Below are positions 19,789-28,495 of a stretch of 64,000 nucleotides of DNA, one piece after another. The stretch's first letter is position 1. Every line of letters begins with the position of its first letter. Made by a program: the position numbers and the translations under genes. The stretch comes from Flavisolibacter nicotianae. GTDB taxonomy: Bacteria > Bacteroidota > Bacteroidia > Chitinophagales > Chitinophagaceae. The notes under the pieces were generated by a model. That model did no database searches, was not told the origin of the DNA, and worked only from the letters and a program-made list of their open reading frames with translations. Location of the stretch: the NCBI RefSeq assembly GCF_003628535.1, contig NZ_RBCI01000011.1, positions 62,001-126,000 on the forward strand, given 5' to 3'.

Positions 19789-20478
19789 ATGAGAATTGTC
19801 GAACGATATATTTCGGTGTTTTTATTGATATTAATTTTTGAAGCTTGTGGTAATGACCAGTCAGTAATAAAGGAATACTACTCAGACGGAAAGCTTAAAA
19901 AGAAAATAGTTTTTGAAGGCTCCCGCCGAAATCGTGAGGAAATAAGCTATTATGCAAACGGTGTTATGAGTAGAAGATGTCATTTTATGAATGACTCATT
20001 AAATGGCGAAGCATTAGAGTTTGATACTTCTGGCCAGTTACGAGGCAAAGGCTATTTTCTTAATGGCACTGCAATAGGACCTATTTTCCATTACCAAAAT
20101 GGAGCTTTGAGCCTTTATAACGAGCGTGACTTCAAAGGAGAGATATATTATGTAAAAAAGTATGATTCGCCAACCCAAAACTTGATCAAAGAAGAAGGTG
20201 TTTGCCTAAGCCCTAATACAATGATTAGAAATGCGGTTGGAACTGAAAATAAACAAGAAGTCATATTTCTATATGCCGAACCCAGCGGTTATTCGAACCA
20301 AGTGACCGTTTTGATAAACAACTCACTTTATTCATTTGACACTATTGCAAGCCATGTAGGAAGAATAAGCCTCCCGAACTCAGGAAGAAACGAAAATGAA
20401 GTCGAAATTTATTCTGTCTTGCGTTCTGGCGACTCAAATATAGTTTGCCGTGACAGTTTGAAGATAATAGTTCAATGA
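19789..20478 (+). CDS. MORN-repeat lipoprotein, putative immunity protein for c6
   Basis: This 229-residue protein has a lipoprotein signal ending 'ILIFEAC'. It contains MORN/YwqK-like repeats ('EYYSDGKLKKKIVFEG', 'SYYANGVMSRRCHF', 'FDTSGQLRGKGYFLNG', 'FHYQNGALSLY'). Such repeats are common in Bacteroidota proteins that accompany toxins. A terminator-like hairpin follows at 20492. A second MORN protein is encoded at 32420. Confidence 0.75.
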   Translation: MRIVERYISVFLLILIFEACGNDQSVIKEYYSDGKLKKKIVFEGSRRNREEISYYANGVMSRRCHFMNDSLNGEALEFDTSGQLRGKGYFLNGTAIGPIFHYQNGALSLYNERDFKGEIYYVKKYDSPTQNLIKEEGVCLSPNTMIRNAVGTENKQEVIFLYAEPSGYSNQVTVLINNSLYSFDTIASHVGRISLPNSGRNENEVEIYSVLRSGDSNIVCRDSLKIIVQ

Positions 20479-20491
20479 ATTAGGCGAGACC

Positions 20492-20546
20492 CCTGTTGGG
20501 CACCTTTGAACTAAGCATGTTAGCCCAGCAGGTTTTTATTTTTTTT
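20492..20546 (+). terminator. Intrinsic terminator after the c6 immunity gene
   Basis: The arms CCTGTTGGGC (20492-20501) and GCCCAGCAGG (20523-20532) pair over 10 bp with one G-U, enclose a 21-nt loop, and are followed by a T-rich run. It ends the only forward stretch of the array (c1-c6) in which no other terminator is evident. Confidence 0.7.
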
Positions 20547-20709
20547 ATTGGCGATGAGGCTGTCCAGAAAGTCGAAGACGAGTTCCTTTTCTTTTTTGGT
20601 GGAGACGTCAAATTCTTTTCAGTGCAGTTATTTAAGCACATTTACATCGTTTTCGATGCGGGGGTTGCACCCAGTGTCGATCTTGCAATAGAGCGCTGCT
20701 TTTTTGAGA
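20520..20709 (-). pseudogene. Decayed reading frame, possibly XRE-regulator C-terminus
   Basis: The minus strand reads through two stops as a protein-like sequence including 'KIDTGCNPRIENDV', 'KEFDVSTKKEKELVFDFLDS' and 'LIANKKNKNLLG', then stops. The end resembles the C-terminus of small XRE-type regulators in Bacteroidota; this is uncertain. It lies between the c6 immunity gene and c7 and may mark an insertion or acquisition boundary. Confidence 0.3.
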
Positions 20710-22071
20710 CAGTACCTTGACATTTTTTATTCCTTTGGCAACGTGCTGGCGACGATCTCTGATAAGAAGATCGGTGTATCTTCACCACAAGACAGTTCTT
20801 TGATTGAGCACTACAGGGCGGAAGTAACCACAGCCCAGGACTATTACCCCTTCGGGATGAAGCTGCCGGGCCGCTCGGGTGCCCTGAGTGCCAGCGGGTT
20901 GTGGCAAGATGCAGGCAGTGGAAACCCTCTTCCGGCTAACCCGGTTTACAACAGCCGCACTGGCAACGAGCCCCTGGAATACAAGGCCACCGAGACCATC
21001 AGCTTTGTGGAGGGCTTTGAAAGCGGGGTGAACGATGCCTTTGAGGCCTACATCACAACGGATAATGGAAACGGCAGTGGAAATGGCGGCAGTGCAGCCG
21101 GCTTGTATGCTGAAGGTGGGTACCGCTATGGCTTCAACGGCAAGGAGCAAGACCCGGAAATTTCCGGCGATGGAAATCAGTATGACTACGGGTTCAGGAT
21201 TTATAATCCCCGGCTAGGGCGCTTCTTGAGTACTGATCCTATTGCAGCGAAATACCCTGAGCTTACACCGTTTCAGTTTGCAAGTAATAGTCCCGTTAGC
21301 GGCGTTGATCAAGATGGTTTAGAGTATGTGTTTTACAAGATGTTTCGTAATGATGCTACTTCTGAGTTTAAAATTGTCAAGACCGGAGAAGTGGATTATG
21401 GAAATTGGGCATTAAACTTAGTCCATAAAACAACGGGTTGGACACCAGACTATTTTAAAACTCCTGTGCTTGAATATCTTGATGGAAAGCATTACTTGTT
21501 TTCTTCAGAAAAAGAAGTAATGAGTTTAAAGCCTGGTGATGCTAGGTTAAGCCCAGACAAGACCTATACTTTAGAGGGGATCGGAGCTTTATACAACGCT
21601 ACAGATGCATTAGGCGGTGTATTAGTTGGAACTTTAATTGAAAAGGCGCCAAGCGAAAAAGTCTCTCCAAACAAAGGAAGAGGAACAGCATTAGAGAAAC
21701 AAAATGGAACGGCTGCGCAACAATATGAAAATACAATACCGGGATCCGCGTCCGACGTAGCTACCCAAAAGAAAATAGTTCCGACTCTTAAGTACGATAA
21801 TCCTAACCCTAACGGGAAAAACTTTATTAAGTTTGATGGATTTGAACCTGAAACAAATACTTTTATAGACAGGAAGCTTTCTTTCACCAGTTATCCAAAG
21901 TCCTTAGATCAGTTAAGAAGAGCCTCTGAAGCGTTGAGACAAAATCCTGGCTTTAACATTCGGTATGAGGTTCCTGATGCCAAACAGCTTAGGACGGCGG
22001 TAAAATTATTTAGAGACTTAAGAATAACCAATGTTGGTGTAAAAGTTGTGCCCAGAAAGCCTACGCCTTAA
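20704..22071 (+). CDS. Orphan Rhs cassette c7 with REase-fold nuclease-like tip
   Basis: This cassette differs from the others: Rhs homology begins about 125 bp earlier (at about 20733, encoding 'GNVLATISDKKIG'), and there is no clear boxA-like element. It may start at the ATG at 20704. The core is followed by a tip ending in 'NFIKFDGFEP' (D378) and 'FIDRKL' (D389-K391), then 'RRASEALRQNPGFNIRYEVP'. The D...DxK arrangement and following helix match restriction-endonuclease-fold toxins. The partner gene 9 bp downstream has no signal peptide, as expected for a DNA- or RNA-cutting toxin. Confidence 0.8.
   Translation: MRQYLDIFYSFGNVLATISDKKIGVSSPQDSSLIEHYRAEVTTAQDYYPFGMKLPGRSGALSASGLWQDAGSGNPLPANPVYNSRTGNEPLEYKATETISFVEGFESGVNDAFEAYITTDNGNGSGNGGSAAGLYAEGGYRYGFNGKEQDPEISGDGNQYDYGFRIYNPRLGRFLSTDPIAAKYPELTPFQFASNSPVSGVDQDGLEYVFYKMFRNDATSEFKIVKTGEVDYGNWALNLVHKTTGWTPDYFKTPVLEYLDGKHYLFSSEKEVMSLKPGDARLSPDKTYTLEGIGALYNATDALGGVLVGTLIEKAPSEKVSPNKGRGTALEKQNGTAAQQYENTIPGSASDVATQKKIVPTLKYDNPNPNGKNFIKFDGFEPETNTFIDRKLSFTSYPKSLDQLRRASEALRQNPGFNIRYEVPDAKQLRTAVKLFRDLRITNVGVKVVPRKPTP
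20733..21240 (+). repeat. Extended Rhs-core homology block of c7
   Basis: This copy matches the expressed gene from about position 7489 onward, so it carries roughly 125 bp more upstream homology than the other modules. The match across 20745-20860 appears nearly exact to 7500-7615. The longer block would make c7 the best recombination partner of the expressed gene. Confidence 0.85.
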
Positions 22072-22080
22072 CAATTAAAC

Positions 22081-22725
22081 ATGAGATATAGATTTGACCT
22101 TTCTTCCAGAACCAGCATAAACATTAGTGTTGAACAAAAGCATGAGAAAATTATTAATGGTTTAAAAGTTATTCCAAAACCATGGGGAGTGGAAGACGGC
22201 TTCTATCCAGTTCCTGATTTTGCAGATGGCATTATAGCTATTTTTCCTTTGGACAACATTCTTGGAGAAGGTATAACAGGCAATATCATCTATCGCTATA
22301 GAAGGCGCTTGGAAGATAGTTCAATGGATGACGACATTATAAACATAGAATTTAATCCGAAGAAAGTGGACTATGGTCATCTACTTAATGAAACGTTTAA
22401 GAAGTACATTGATTTTTTCGATCCTTATGCAGCTCAAATTTTCGATGAAGAAATCATTTACCAAGACTTTGAAAGAGTACAGAACAAAAATCTTAGAAAA
22501 GAGCTTATCCGCCTCTACCCTGTAAATTATTATGATACTCAATATTGCAATGATGCTTTGGGAATGTCTCCAATACAAATAAAAGAATTAATTGCGGGCA
22601 GTGTTGAGAAGGCTGAGTTATACAGAAATGGTATAATTATTATTGTCAGTTCTAAGCTATTGTATGTTGAACAAGCAGATAAAATTGATATGGAATTGAA
22701 ATCTCTACTTCAAAAAAACCGCTGA
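22081..22725 (+). CDS. Putative cytoplasmic immunity protein for c7
   Basis: This 214-residue protein has no signal peptide and starts 9 bp after the c7 stop. Its stop codon lies inside the stem of the terminator at 22712. 'FDPYAAQIFDEEIIYQDFER' and 'MSPIQIKELIAGSVEKAELY' suggest an alpha/beta protein of the kind seen among polymorphic-toxin immunity proteins; no family is named. The role is assigned by position. Confidence 0.7.
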   Translation: MRYRFDLSSRTSINISVEQKHEKIINGLKVIPKPWGVEDGFYPVPDFADGIIAIFPLDNILGEGITGNIIYRYRRRLEDSSMDDDIINIEFNPKKVDYGHLLNETFKKYIDFFDPYAAQIFDEEIIYQDFERVQNKNLRKELIRLYPVNYYDTQYCNDALGMSPIQIKELIAGSVEKAELYRNGIIIIVSSKLLYVEQADKIDMELKSLLQKNR

Positions 22726-22742
22726 TTGCTCAGCGGTTTTTT
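22712..22742 (+). terminator. Intrinsic terminator ending the forward cassette array
   Basis: The perfect stem CCGCTGA/TCAGCGG with a TTGC loop is preceded by A and followed by T runs. It ends transcription after the c7 immunity gene. Confidence 0.9.
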
Positions 22743-22817
22743 GGTAGCCTCTAATTCTTTGTGTAAATAGATTAATAAATTTCCACTCTTCAGAAGAAAA
22801 GCAAACTCAAATGTTAT

Positions 22818-25352
22818 TTACCGGTATTCATAAATGATAATCACGCCGGCAGAACCTGCGCCACCAGTTTGCCCAGCAACGGCACCAATTGCTGCTGCGC
22901 CGCTACCACCACTTCCATAAGCTGTTGCCGTCATACCAACACTTGTAGCTGTACGGGAAGTTCCTCCTCCACCATAAGGAGAAGAAGCCCCTGCACCACT
23001 TGCTACCACAGTTCCACTTAATCTCATTCCATTGTCACCAGGCTGACCAGCACCGTTGATATCTCCGTTTGTGCCCACACTCGCCCCGCTACCACCGGAT
23101 ACGAAGAGTGCTGTTGCAGCATCGGAAGTTGAACCACTGCCACCGCTACCACCAGGTGCCGTATAAGTCACTCCGTTAATTACAATGGATGTGGAACCTC
23201 CATTATCACCATTACCACCTGCCGTTGTACCGCCGCTACCGCCGGTTCCAATAGAATACGTAAAAGGACCTAAAGGCAGCGAAGAAATGTATTTTTTGAC
23301 CTGCGCACCACTACCGCCACCGGCACCACAGCTTGCATTGTTGTTTGTTGTTGCAATAGTTCCGCCACCCCCACCGCCGCCGCCAGTGAGCTCGATTGCG
23401 ATAGCTGATGTACCAGTGGACGGAGTGTACACAGTACCACTAGTCAGTACACGAATGCCAATCAATGTACCTGATGCCATCGCCCCTGTTAATTGTTTTG
23501 TTACAGGATTGTAACTAACGAGGGTGTCCCTGCTTGTAGCCGAAAAAGGCAAAGTGGAAACCCGTGCCGAGCCGGCTACGTCAAGTGTGAACGACGGTGC
23601 AGATGTGGCTATACCCACGTTACCCGTACTATCCACAATCATGCGCTGGGTATTGTTGGTACGAACACGCAATGACACGTTATTGGTAGTTCCCAAAAAT
23701 GAACCTGTTTCACTCCCTGCAGCGGCTGCGTTGCCTGTCAACTTCCATGCAATGGAGTCGCTGTTGGGAGTTCCACCCAAACTGCTGGAGGCCACTGTTT
23801 CCACGTTGCCGGTAGTTTGGTTTCTCACCAACACATCATAGTTACCGGCACTGTATATAGCTGGCGCAGCGGCATAGCGCATTTTGCCGCCAATCGTGAC
23901 GGTATTGGGATTGGCTGTGTTATTCTCAACGCTCAGCAAGTCGCTGCCCCAACCAATTTTCAGGGTGCTGTCGCTGGCATTGTTCAGGTATGAGCCAAAC
24001 AGGTAGGAGGCCTTTCCAGTGTTGAACAGATACTTCCCCATCAATACCGATGGATAGGGAATTGGTTTGTTGAAAGCGCCAATGGTGGAGCCTGCATAGT
24101 TGCGCACACCTACACCATACACAAGCGACGCGGTTGAGTTGTTGTAGATGCTATCAGTGTTGTTTGCCCAACCACCGACAAACGAGGACAGGCCAGTGTT
24201 CTCCACATAAGCCCCCTTTTGCGCAAAAACCGACATAAATGATCCCCCGCCGCCGTTTTTTACCGTGGTTGAGGTATCAGCCACCGCGAATAACGTTGAG
24301 CCATATCCACTGTTCGTGACCGAAGAATTGTAGTAAGACGTAGCAAAGGTGCGTGCATTGTATCCCGATGTAATGACCTTCGAGCCGATAAAGGCACGCG
24401 CTGCCGTAAAGGACATTTGCCCCGCTGCCGATATGGTATCGTTGGACGTGGTCGTTGCGGCATCCCCCGTGTAGCCAAAGACAACCGCACCGGCCGATGT
24501 GCTGCCGGTGTTGCCCATGAAGCTGTTTGTACCTGCCGAAATGCCGTGTACAAACACACCGGACACTGAGGCGCTCAACTTGGCATTGAGTGCACCCGAA
24601 GGGTTGTACGCATAGCCTGTTGCCCGTGAGCCTGCGGCCGTGGCCAGTATATCACCGCCATACGCTATCCCCTGCGCAAATGAACCCGAGGCCGAAGCAA
24701 GGATGCTGTCGCCGTCTTTGATGGAATAACCCTGCGCAAACGTACCCGAACCCGAGGCTAGGATGGCAGAGTTGGAAGCAGTGAAGGTTGCGTTAAGCAT
24801 CTGCGCACCCTGCGCAAACGAACCCCGGCCTGTTGCCATAATACGGCCGCCGTTGGAATATCCACCGGCAAATGCTCCCGGCAACGTCGCAGCAATCACA
24901 CTATTCGGATTCACCGTCCCGTACTTAAACCCGCCTATACGTGTCATAAAAAGGGCGCTGTCAGCGTTTTGTTGCAGGTACTTTATGCTGTCTATAGTCA
25001 GGTCGAAGCCTTTGAAGCTGTGCGCCCGGTTACCAGTTGCCCTGCTGTCTGCACTAAAAAAGAAATCACTGCCCGCAAACTTTGCCGGACCGGTGCCGGT
25101 TTTTAAGGTATCTGCGCCGATAATGTAAGTTGTATCATCAACTTTGATGACTCCGCGGCGGAACTCGGTGCGGCCATTGGCCTTGTTGAAAAGAAAGCCG
25201 TTGACGTTCCTGGTGCTATTTTCGAGTATCAGTTCGGCGTTGCAACTATCATTGGTAATTTTGACGCTATCGGCTTTGATTTTGTATACGTATTGTGAAA
25301 AGCCGGTTGCGGATAGCAGCGCCAGAAAGAGCAGGAGAAAAGCTTGTTTCAT
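22818..25352 (-). CDS. Secreted adhesin-like protein with glycine-rich C-terminus
   Basis: This 844-residue protein has a clear Sec signal (MKQAFLLLFLALLSATGFSQ). Residues about 30-500 form short repeated beta-rich units with recurring 'ASGSGTFAQGYS', 'GSFAQG', 'GSRATGYAY' patterns, like trimeric adhesin head repeats. A 'NVSLRVRTNNTQRMIVDSTG' stretch typical of Bacteroidota fibre proteins follows (about 555-600). The last about 190 residues are very Gly-rich ('ELTGGGGGGGGTIATT', 'GAGGGSGAQ', 'GGAGSAGVIIIYEY'), resembling glycine-rich adhesin tips of phage tail fibres. It should be surface-exposed. It sits between forward and inverted Rhs cassettes and would be flipped by any inversion between the expressed gene and c8 or c9. 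Confidence 0.8.
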   Translation of the reverse strand: MKQAFLLLFLALLSATGFSQYVYKIKADSVKITNDSCNAELILENSTRNVNGFLFNKANGRTEFRRGVIKVDDTTYIIGADTLKTGTGPAKFAGSDFFFSADSRATGNRAHSFKGFDLTIDSIKYLQQNADSALFMTRIGGFKYGTVNPNSVIAATLPGAFAGGYSNGGRIMATGRGSFAQGAQMLNATFTASNSAILASGSGTFAQGYSIKDGDSILASASGSFAQGIAYGGDILATAAGSRATGYAYNPSGALNAKLSASVSGVFVHGISAGTNSFMGNTGSTSAGAVVFGYTGDAATTTSNDTISAAGQMSFTAARAFIGSKVITSGYNARTFATSYYNSSVTNSGYGSTLFAVADTSTTVKNGGGGSFMSVFAQKGAYVENTGLSSFVGGWANNTDSIYNNSTASLVYGVGVRNYAGSTIGAFNKPIPYPSVLMGKYLFNTGKASYLFGSYLNNASDSTLKIGWGSDLLSVENNTANPNTVTIGGKMRYAAAPAIYSAGNYDVLVRNQTTGNVETVASSSLGGTPNSDSIAWKLTGNAAAAGSETGSFLGTTNNVSLRVRTNNTQRMIVDSTGNVGIATSAPSFTLDVAGSARVSTLPFSATSRDTLVSYNPVTKQLTGAMASGTLIGIRVLTSGTVYTPSTGTSAIAIELTGGGGGGGGTIATTNNNASCGAGGGSGAQVKKYISSLPLGPFTYSIGTGGSGGTTAGGNGDNGGSTSIVINGVTYTAPGGSGGSGSTSDAATALFVSGGSGASVGTNGDINGAGQPGDNGMRLSGTVVASGAGASSPYGGGGTSRTATSVGMTATAYGSGGSGAAAIGAVAGQTGGAGSAGVIIIYEYR

Positions 25353-26131
25353 TGGTACTTGTTTGAAGTGGTGGTTCAGTTGTTTGTCTTGTTTTGGTTT
25401 TAGGTCAGATATCTTTATTGTTACTATTTCAATGCACGAGGGCCTCTTCCTGCCAGAAACAGGTCACTGGCAGAGGGGTGAACATATATTGCCTCTTGCT
25501 TCTGAGCTTGGATATGGCTGAGATGCAGCAGTTGATTTCAAGGAATAAAAAATGGCAAATAGAGGGACCATTTTGATGAACATTTTGGTATTGCTTAATA
25601 AAATTAGTTTGGTCAAAATAATATACATATTCGAAAAATGCTTTGGCTTTTGAAATGCTGGGTTAGTAGCGCAGCCCATATTGTCAGTGTTTATAGGATG
25701 TTATGGATAGCTGACGAGCTACTTTGACTGTGCTGACATCAGAGTATAATTTTGCCCATAGATATGCCTCACACTTGTCGTTTCTTTGTTGATCGTTGTT
25801 AGCATATTACCAAGATTATCACTCCAAATCCGTTTTTGCCATCGAATTTCTGCAAGCCTCTGTACACCTTTTGTATCAAAGAACTTTTGCTAAAGAATTG
25901 CCTTACAACTGCACAAGATAAAAGTATTTGTCATTCATGGGTAGCGTATTTCTACGATTGATTTCACTAATTCCGGCTTACCATAGTATCTCCGACGCCT
26001 TGAAACTCGACATTGGCGGGTTGTAGTTTAAAGGAGCTTTCAAGCTGCTAATCAAAACCCTATTACATCTGCTGCTTGCGAAAAAGGATACTTACAACTT
26101 AAGCAATGCACTGAGTATAGCAAAATAAAAA
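25353..26131. other. Gene-poor stretch
   Basis: This 780-bp AT-rich region separates the 844-aa gene from a decayed regulator. I see no credible gene, RNA or repeat. Its right part leads into the XRE relic at 26132, so some of it may be eroded coding sequence. Confidence 0.5.
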
Positions 26132-26311
26132 ATGAAGCCTTCCATCGAAGCGGCCGCAAAGATGGCCGACCTCCTAGAAGTGTCGCTGGATTGCCTGGTA
26201 GGCAAGGCCGATGAGCATTTGGATAAATTTACCCTCACCCGCATCCTTGAAGTGCAAAAGCTGCCGGCCGAGAAGAAAAACTTTGTCTTCAACATGATTG
26301 ATATGGACTAA
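26132..26311 (+). pseudogene. XRE-family regulator, 3' remnant
   Basis: The 59 visible codons include 'MKPSIEAAAKMADLLEVSLD' and 'CLVGKADEHLDKFT', the second half of an XRE helix-turn-helix domain, and end 'KKNFVFNMIDMD'. A TAA stop lies two codons before the first ATG, and the N-terminal half of the domain is not found upstream in any frame. It is most likely a decayed DNA-binding regulator. Confidence 0.65.
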
Positions 26312-26344
26312 GAGACTTCAAAGTAGGCCGGGCCCACACCGGAT

Positions 26345-26382
26345 AACACAAAAGCCGCTGCATGTGCAGCGGCTTTTGTGTT
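26345..26382. terminator. Bidirectional terminator hairpin
   Basis: A long inverted repeat (AACACAAAAGCCGCTGCA and its complement with a 2-nt loop) has A-rich and T-rich flanks. It overlaps the stop codon of the c8 immunity gene and can end transcription from both sides. Confidence 0.85.
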
Positions 26383-27028
26383 AGTAGTTTACACGGTCTT
26401 TATAGTCTGGCGGCAGCCACTCTCTCACCTCCTGCCACTCTTCATCTGGTTGCGTAAGATTTCGCATAAACAGATTTGACAGTTCCGGTTTAAATCCAAT
26501 GATGTCAAGTGGCTTTTCAAAATCATTTGCCGAATACTTTCCCCATGCTGCGGTCTGCCCAAAAACAAAATATTCTTTGTGTGGCATTTCAAAAAGGACG
26601 GAAGAGATGAAGTTGCCGCTCATTAGCTCTTCCCATGTAACTATAGCTGGATACTTCATTCGTAAAGGCGGTTCGTCGGAAGATTTACCAAAGGTGTTTT
26701 CAATAACTACAAAACTCCTCTCACCAAGTTCTAAAAAACATGCCTGCAAACTTTCAAAATCAGCCTTCTCAAAAAGCACCCCTCCTCTCAAGGCTATTAA
26801 ACGATAGCTGTCGCCAAAAACCATTTCAGGTAAAGCCCTATCTTGATTAATAAAAATCTCATCTTGTAGTGGCTTCCAAAAAGTTTCATACTCAGGCTCC
26901 GTCAGGCCGTATTTTTCCAAATAGCCTCTTCCAACTGCTTTTAATCCCCACTCGTTCTCCTGTATGCTTGAGTAAAGCAGGTAATAGTTTGAAGAATACT
27001 TTTCAATTAGCGTTTCAAAATCATTCAT
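26381..27028 (-). CDS. Putative cytoplasmic immunity protein for c8
   Basis: This 215-residue protein has no signal peptide. Its start overlaps the end of c8 by 8 bp, so translation is probably coupled. 'SFVVIENTFGKSSDEPPLRM' and 'EYFVFGQTAAWGKYSANDFE' suggest an alpha/beta fold; the family resembles small uncharacterised proteins next to polymorphic toxins. It implies that the c8 tip acts in the cytoplasm. Confidence 0.7.
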   Translation of the reverse strand: MNDFETLIEKYSSNYYLLYSSIQENEWGLKAVGRGYLEKYGLTEPEYETFWKPLQDEIFINQDRALPEMVFGDSYRLIALRGGVLFEKADFESLQACFLELGERSFVVIENTFGKSSDEPPLRMKYPAIVTWEELMSGNFISSVLFEMPHKEYFVFGQTAAWGKYSANDFEKPLDIIGFKPELSNLFMRNLTQPDEEWQEVREWLPPDYKDRVNY

Positions 27029-28364
27029 TCTCTACTCTTATTTTATACGTCTTTCCAGAATTGTTCACGTCAATGGTCGGCACTCCGGTTCTCGTTGAGT
27101 TATGCATTCCCATTCTAAGCTCGCCAGACTGGAAAAATATTCCTCCTTTGCTGTCAGCTTGTAGCTCTGCACCGTATTGCTTCGCCAAGCCCTGCAACAC
27201 ATCATACGCATCTCCTTTGATAGTACCCTGCTTAACTCCCCCTTTGAGCCTTGTTAATGTACCGGCATCTGAAATCAAGTCATCCACCTTTTTATACTTC
27301 GCTGCATTTGCATTTTCAAGAGAAAAGCCACTGGTTCGGTTTAATGGACCAATATTGTTCTCGCCCAACGTCATGAAGCCGGTAAACAACTCCATCATTT
27401 GAAGGTTTGTAAACCACACGAAATGATAATTCTGGGTTGTCCTGTCGTGTCGCTCTTGAATGAGTGCCGCTTTTGTATTTGGGTCTTTTGCCTGGTTAAT
27501 CTTGTTCAGGTAATTATTGTACGCAGCGTCTCCAAAAAACCTTGACCTCGCATAGTCGTTTGCAATCTCAAACGCCTTGTCCATAGCACTTTGCTGGATG
27601 CCTGTTACATCACCGCCTGCGTAAAGCGAATAGGATGTGTACTTGCTTAACGCATTGGTTCCAAAGTATCCGTACATCGCATCTTTAACCCTGGTTGTAA
27701 ACTCCGGATCAATGTTGTAGTTGGGATTGAACTGCTTTTGAACAATGTCATTTATCTCAACTACGATTTGGTTCCAACTTTGCTGTTGCAGTAGAACCAA
27801 TCCTCTGGGATTTGTTGAAGCCATCGTTTTGGCAGTCTTTGAAGCTATTGGGTCGGCGGTTATCACAAATACGTCTATTACGTTGGTCTCTTGCTCCTCC
27901 AACCCATCTAAGTCAACGGCAATAATCGGTTTGTTTCCTGCAAATTGATAAGGGGTATACCAAGGATAAGATTTAAACAGAGGGTCAACGGATAAGAACC
28001 GTCCCAATCTGGGGTTGTAAATCCTGAACCCGTAATCGTACTGATTTCCATCGCCGGAGATTTCCAGATCATTTTCCTTTCCGTTAAACCCATAGCGGTA
28101 CCCACCATCAGCATACACGCCGGCCCCACTGCCGTCATTTCCACTGCCGCTTCCATTATCCGTCGTGATATAGGCCTCAAAGGCATCGTTCACCCCGCTT
28201 TCAAAGCCTTCCACAAAGCTGATGGTCTCGGTGGCCTTGTACTCCAGGGGCTCATTGCCGGTGCGGCTGTTGTAAACCGGGTTGGCCGGAAGGGCAGTTG
28301 AACTGCCCCCATCTTGCCACAACCCGCTGGCACTCAGGGCACCCGAGCGGCCCGGCAGCTTCAT
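27021..28364 (-). CDS. Inverted orphan Rhs cassette c8 with unassigned tip
   Basis: The cassette is on the opposite strand to the expressed Rhs gene. The core copy carries the 'QYDYGFRIYNPRLGRFLSVD' allele. The tip of about 290 residues has a helical middle ('QERHDRTTQNYHFVWFTNLQ') and a C-terminal about 80-residue domain with 'LTRLKGGVKQGTIKGDAYDV', 'GIFFQSGELRMGMHNSTRTG' and 'TIDVNNSGKTYKIRVE'. The short basic beta-rich end looks like a small nuclease toxin but I cannot name it. The inverted orientation means that exchange with the expressed gene would invert about 20 kb. Confidence 0.75.
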   Translation of the reverse strand: MKLPGRSGALSASGLWQDGGSSTALPANPVYNSRTGNEPLEYKATETISFVEGFESGVNDAFEAYITTDNGSGSGNDGSGAGVYADGGYRYGFNGKENDLEISGDGNQYDYGFRIYNPRLGRFLSVDPLFKSYPWYTPYQFAGNKPIIAVDLDGLEEQETNVIDVFVITADPIASKTAKTMASTNPRGLVLLQQQSWNQIVVEINDIVQKQFNPNYNIDPEFTTRVKDAMYGYFGTNALSKYTSYSLYAGGDVTGIQQSAMDKAFEIANDYARSRFFGDAAYNNYLNKINQAKDPNTKAALIQERHDRTTQNYHFVWFTNLQMMELFTGFMTLGENNIGPLNRTSGFSLENANAAKYKKVDDLISDAGTLTRLKGGVKQGTIKGDAYDVLQGLAKQYGAELQADSKGGIFFQSGELRMGMHNSTRTGVPTIDVNNSGKTYKIRVENE

Positions 28365-28374
28365 CCCGAAGGGA

Positions 28375-28386
28375 TATCAAAGAGCT
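28375..28386 (-). promoter_or_regulatory. boxA-like element before cassette c8
   Basis: On the minus strand this reads AGCTCTTTGATA. It lies 2 bp before the cassette homology, with its TGA in frame with the cassette, as in c1-c5. Confidence 0.5.
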
Positions 28387-28495
28387 GAATAATAACACAA
28401 CCAATGAGTCCGAAGCCAATGCATAAAAACAGCGGCTAGACTCATTGAGGAAGGAAAAATTGAAATAAACCTTAAATAGTATGTGGCTTTTTGTT

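Noticed and set aside
24763-25521. Plus-strand frames opposite the 844-aa gene
   Set aside because: The minus frame has a signal peptide and repeat structure; the plus frames show only its complement.
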